From Bacillota bacterium (lineage in GTDB: Bacteria > Bacillota > Clostridia > Christensenellales > UMGS416): a stretch of 52,542 nt of DNA. The notes under the pieces are model-generated. The model did not search any database, had not been told where the DNA came from, and worked only from the letters and a program-made list of their open reading frames with translations. The translations under genes were made by a program, and so were the position numbers. Positions 50,669-52,542 of this stretch are shown here, in pieces. Each line of letters opens with the position of its first letter. The first letter of the stretch is position 1. The stretch is from contig JAEYRA010000155.1 in the NCBI GenBank assembly GCA_023409755.1, forward strand, positions 1 through 52,542, given 5' to 3'.

Positions 50669-51331
50669 CTACACAATAAAGAAATTGTCGTGACCGGGGA
50701 TGACGATGTCGGCATTACCCCGCACCCAGGCTAGGGACTGCTGGGCGGCTTCGGCATCCTCCTCGTATTCGCAGGTGGAGTGGCGGAAGTGGGGCCGCGA
50801 CATGACCGCGTCGCCGGTGGCCACGATGCGCCGCCCCTCGTGGCAGAAGGCAACGCCGTGGACGTCCCGCGTGTGGCCGGGCAGTGGCACCACACACACG
50901 CCGGGCAGGAACTCGCCTACGGCGGGCAGCACGCGGCTCTCGTCAATGCCAGGCGTGCCACGCAGGCGTTCGATGGTCGCCGGGGCCGCCAGCCACTGCG
51001 CCTGGGGGAAGTAGTTGCACCCCACGGCGTGGTCGCCATGGCAGTGAGTGATGAAACAATGGGTGACGGCCTCGGGCCGCAAGCCGCTGCGGCGGTTGAG
51101 GTCGAACCAGAATTCCTCGGGCCGCACTCGCTCGGTGGGGTCGATGACAAGCACATAGGGCGTGCCATCGGCCTGCACCCCGCGCATCAGGGTGGATGTG
51201 CAGGTGAACGGCTTGCCACGGGGACGGTTGTCCTCCCGCTCGCCGTAGTAGCGGTTCCAGCTGATGTGGCCGATGACGAGGATTTCCCAGTCGAGCACAC
51301 TGCTTTGCGGGGTGGGGAAGGGCATGGACAT
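50669..51331 (-). CDS. Metallo-beta-lactamase-fold hydrolase
   Basis: A 220-residue cytoplasmic MBL-fold protein. The metal motif THCHGDHAVG (HxHxDH) is near 96, a second metal His lies in PLPGHTRDVHG near 150, the bridging Asp in ATGDAVMSRPH near 173 and the last His in IPGHDNFF near the end, so the dinuclear site is complete. Substrate unknown; glyoxalase II-like thioesters or lactones are typical. ATG 51331 is preferred because GGAGG lies 6 bp ahead; longer frames run antisense through the methyltransferase gene. Confidence 0.85.
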   Translation of the reverse strand: MSMPFPTPQSSVLDWEILVIGHISWNRYYGEREDNRPRGKPFTCTSTLMRGVQADGTPYVLVIDPTERVRPEEFWFDLNRRSGLRPEAVTHCFITHCHGDHAVGCNYFPQAQWLAAPATIERLRGTPGIDESRVLPAVGEFLPGVCVVPLPGHTRDVHGVAFCHEGRRIVATGDAVMSRPHFRHSTCEYEEDAEAAQQSLAWVRGNADIVIPGHDNFFIV

Positions 51332-51419
51332 GGCAAGCCTCCGGTGCCGTCGGCGGGCGACGGGTTGTGGCAGAAGTATAGCAGGTTTTGCCGGGTGCCG
51401 CCAAGCAGAGGTATACAAC

Positions 51420-51445
51420 AACGGGGCGGCCCCGGCTGCCCCGTT
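51420..51445. other. Hairpin in the MBL hydrolase leader
   Basis: AACGGGGC (51420-51427) pairs with GCCCCGTT (51438-51445). It lies in the roughly 190-nt leader between the promoter at 51528-51556 and the hydrolase start. No T-run follows. Confidence 0.4.
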
Positions 51446-51527
51446 TCTGCAATCCACCCGCCACAGCCCCGTACGCCGGGGTGCACTGCACAGCGAGTCT
51501 TGATGGAATTTCGCTTTTAGCATGATT

Positions 51528-51556
51528 ATATTACCACAGATTGGCGAAAATGTCAA
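51528..51556 (-). promoter_or_regulatory. Candidate promoter of the MBL hydrolase gene
   Basis: TTGACA (51556-51551), 17 bp and TAATAT (51533-51528); a TATAAT at 51530-51525 is spaced 20 bp. It faces the methyltransferase gene. Confidence 0.45.
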
Positions 51557-51610
51557 GCCTTGCGGCCCTGCGCACACGGGTGTAAAGAATATAAGAAGGA
51601 GTTGATGCAC

Positions 51611-52525
51611 ATGGCAAACACAATCTCCACCGCGCTGGTGAGCGCTTTCGCCCGCGCCTTCCACCACCGGCACCACAACCCAGCCATCTACGACGACCCA
51701 CTGGCCGACCGCCTGCTGACCCCACAGGAATACGAAGGCATCGCCCACCACATGTCTGAGGGCATCGGGTTCTTCTGCCCCGGTTTTACCGGCAGCGAGG
51801 AGGAAGCCCTGCACTGGGTGGTGGACCAGCAGCTCTCCCCCACGCCGGTGGGTCGGGCAGCCTTTGCTGAGGAGGCGTTGGAGCGGGCCTGCGGGCAGGG
51901 CTTGGCGCAGTACGTGAACATCGCCGCGGGGTACGACACCTTCGCCTGCCGCGCGCCTGCCTGGGCCGATGGCTTGCAGATGTGGGAACTGGACCACCCC
52001 GCCACCGGGCAGGACAAACAGGCGCGGTTGCGGGCCGCCGGCATCGCCCTGCCCGGCAACGTACACGTTCTCTCCATCGACCTCAACCAGCAGGACTGGG
52101 CCCACGCCCTGCGTACCGACCCTACGTTCCACCCGGAGCGCCCGTGCTTTTTCGCCTTCCTCGGCATCTCCTACTATCTGGCGGAGGATGCCCTGCGTAA
52201 CGCGTTTCGTTCGCTGGCGACCCTGTCGCCCCGTAGCAGCCTGCTCGCCTTCGATTACCCCGACGAAGACGCCCTGACGGACCGGGCCGGCAGCCGCGCC
52301 AAGCGCCAGGCAGCGCTGGCCGCAACAGCCGGTGAGCCCATGCTGGCGGGGTACTCCCCCCAACGGATGGAAGCCCTGCTGGCGGACTGCGGCTTTAGGG
52401 TGGTGGAACACCTCGCCCCGCCGCAGATCACCGAACGGTTCTTCCGCGCCCACAACGAAGCCGACCCCACTCACGCCATGACGGCCTTTGACAACGTCAA
52501 CTACTGCCTGGCCATGCGGGCATGA
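51611..52525 (+). CDS. Class I SAM-dependent methyltransferase, LCMT/PPM1-like
   Basis: A 304-residue methyltransferase. The N-terminal segment ISTALVSAFARAFHHRHH is followed by NPAIYDDPLADRLL, the usual opening of this family. The SAM motif is YVNIAAGYDTFACRAP near 100, in place of the common GAGLDTR, with the acidic LDHPATGQDK near 130 and FFAFLGISYYLAED near 182. The family O-methylates polyketide or tailoring substrates, or protein carboxyl ends; target unknown. ATG 51611 is chosen from AAGGAG at 9 bp; ATG 51605 is too close. It ends 17 bp before the window edge. Confidence 0.85.
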   Translation: MANTISTALVSAFARAFHHRHHNPAIYDDPLADRLLTPQEYEGIAHHMSEGIGFFCPGFTGSEEEALHWVVDQQLSPTPVGRAAFAEEALERACGQGLAQYVNIAAGYDTFACRAPAWADGLQMWELDHPATGQDKQARLRAAGIALPGNVHVLSIDLNQQDWAHALRTDPTFHPERPCFFAFLGISYYLAEDALRNAFRSLATLSPRSSLLAFDYPDEDALTDRAGSRAKRQAALAATAGEPMLAGYSPQRMEALLADCGFRVVEHLAPPQITERFFRAHNEADPTHAMTAFDNVNYCLAMRA

Positions 52526-52542
52526 ATGTCGCGGGGGGGGCG

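Noticed and set aside
51332..52474. Long N-terminal extension of the MBL hydrolase frame
   Set aside because: It runs antisense through the methyltransferase gene and the promoter region; a good ribosome site exists for ATG 51331.

Overview
The window looks like chromosome of a GC-rich, anaerobic, saccharolytic Gram-positive bacterium of the Clostridia, probably a gut or rumen lineage. The signs are strong Shine-Dalgarno sites (AGGAGG), consensus TTGACA-17-TATAAT promoters, a T-box leader, a GlpP antiterminator, YesM/YesN sensors, LplB/YtcP-type sugar ABC importers and the [FeFe]-hydrogenase maturases HydE, HydF and HydG. No rRNA, convincing intact tRNA, IS element or CRISPR array was seen. 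The species call is inference.

Layout. 1-2600: the end of an unidentified gene, a truncated gene remnant, and an AT-richer segment carrying a GH36-type alpha-galactosidase and a tRNA-like hairpin. 2686-8219: an H-cluster maturation operon read leftward (TM1266-type regulator, aspartase, hydF, hydE, hydG) from a consensus promoter covered by a Rex-like palindrome and followed by an attenuator-like leader. 8226-12741: a heterodimeric ABC exporter and a divergent LysR regulator. 12749-17315: a small membrane protein, a phosphodiester glycosidase-like lipid-anchored or secreted protein, a degenerate glycosyltransferase-GtrA fusion, an aldo/keto reductase and a CDF metal exporter with an elaborate metal-responsive-looking control region. 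17492-20574: a glycerol-3-phosphate dehydrogenase-like operon with a terminator in its leader, the expected target of the GlpP protein encoded at 47769-48335.

20781-42509 is a carbohydrate region. It holds a lone solute-binding lipoprotein, a YesM/YesN two-component system, two complete importers (25251-28995 and 35411-38986), a Gfo/Idh/MocA oxidoreductase, a TIM-barrel sugar isomerase, a mutarotase-fold protein, RpiB, a GH39-like and a GH2 glycosidase, and two AraC regulators. Together they would take up plant-type oligosaccharides, cleave them inside the cell and feed the pentose phosphate pathway. A possible small RNA and a LacI-type operator sit ahead of the second importer operon. An 875-bp gap after it holds about 15 different perfect hairpins and ends in a strong terminator.

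42711-48463 reads leftward as one likely operon: glpP, a PAS/GAF/GGDEF/HD-GYP cyclic-di-GMP enzyme, a 31-codon cysteine-rich ORF, a tandem DUF1538 (UmpAB-like) membrane protein and two PII-like proteins. 48476-52525 holds an acyl-CoA synthetase under a T-box (apparent specifier CUC, leucine), an MBL-fold hydrolase and a methyltransferase.

The best candidates for undescribed biology are the hairpin array at 39139-39712, the T-box on an acyl-CoA synthetase, the GlpP/c-di-GMP/PII/DUF1538 operon, the minimal NiCo-like leader of the CDF gene, and the leader of the hydrogenase maturation operon.
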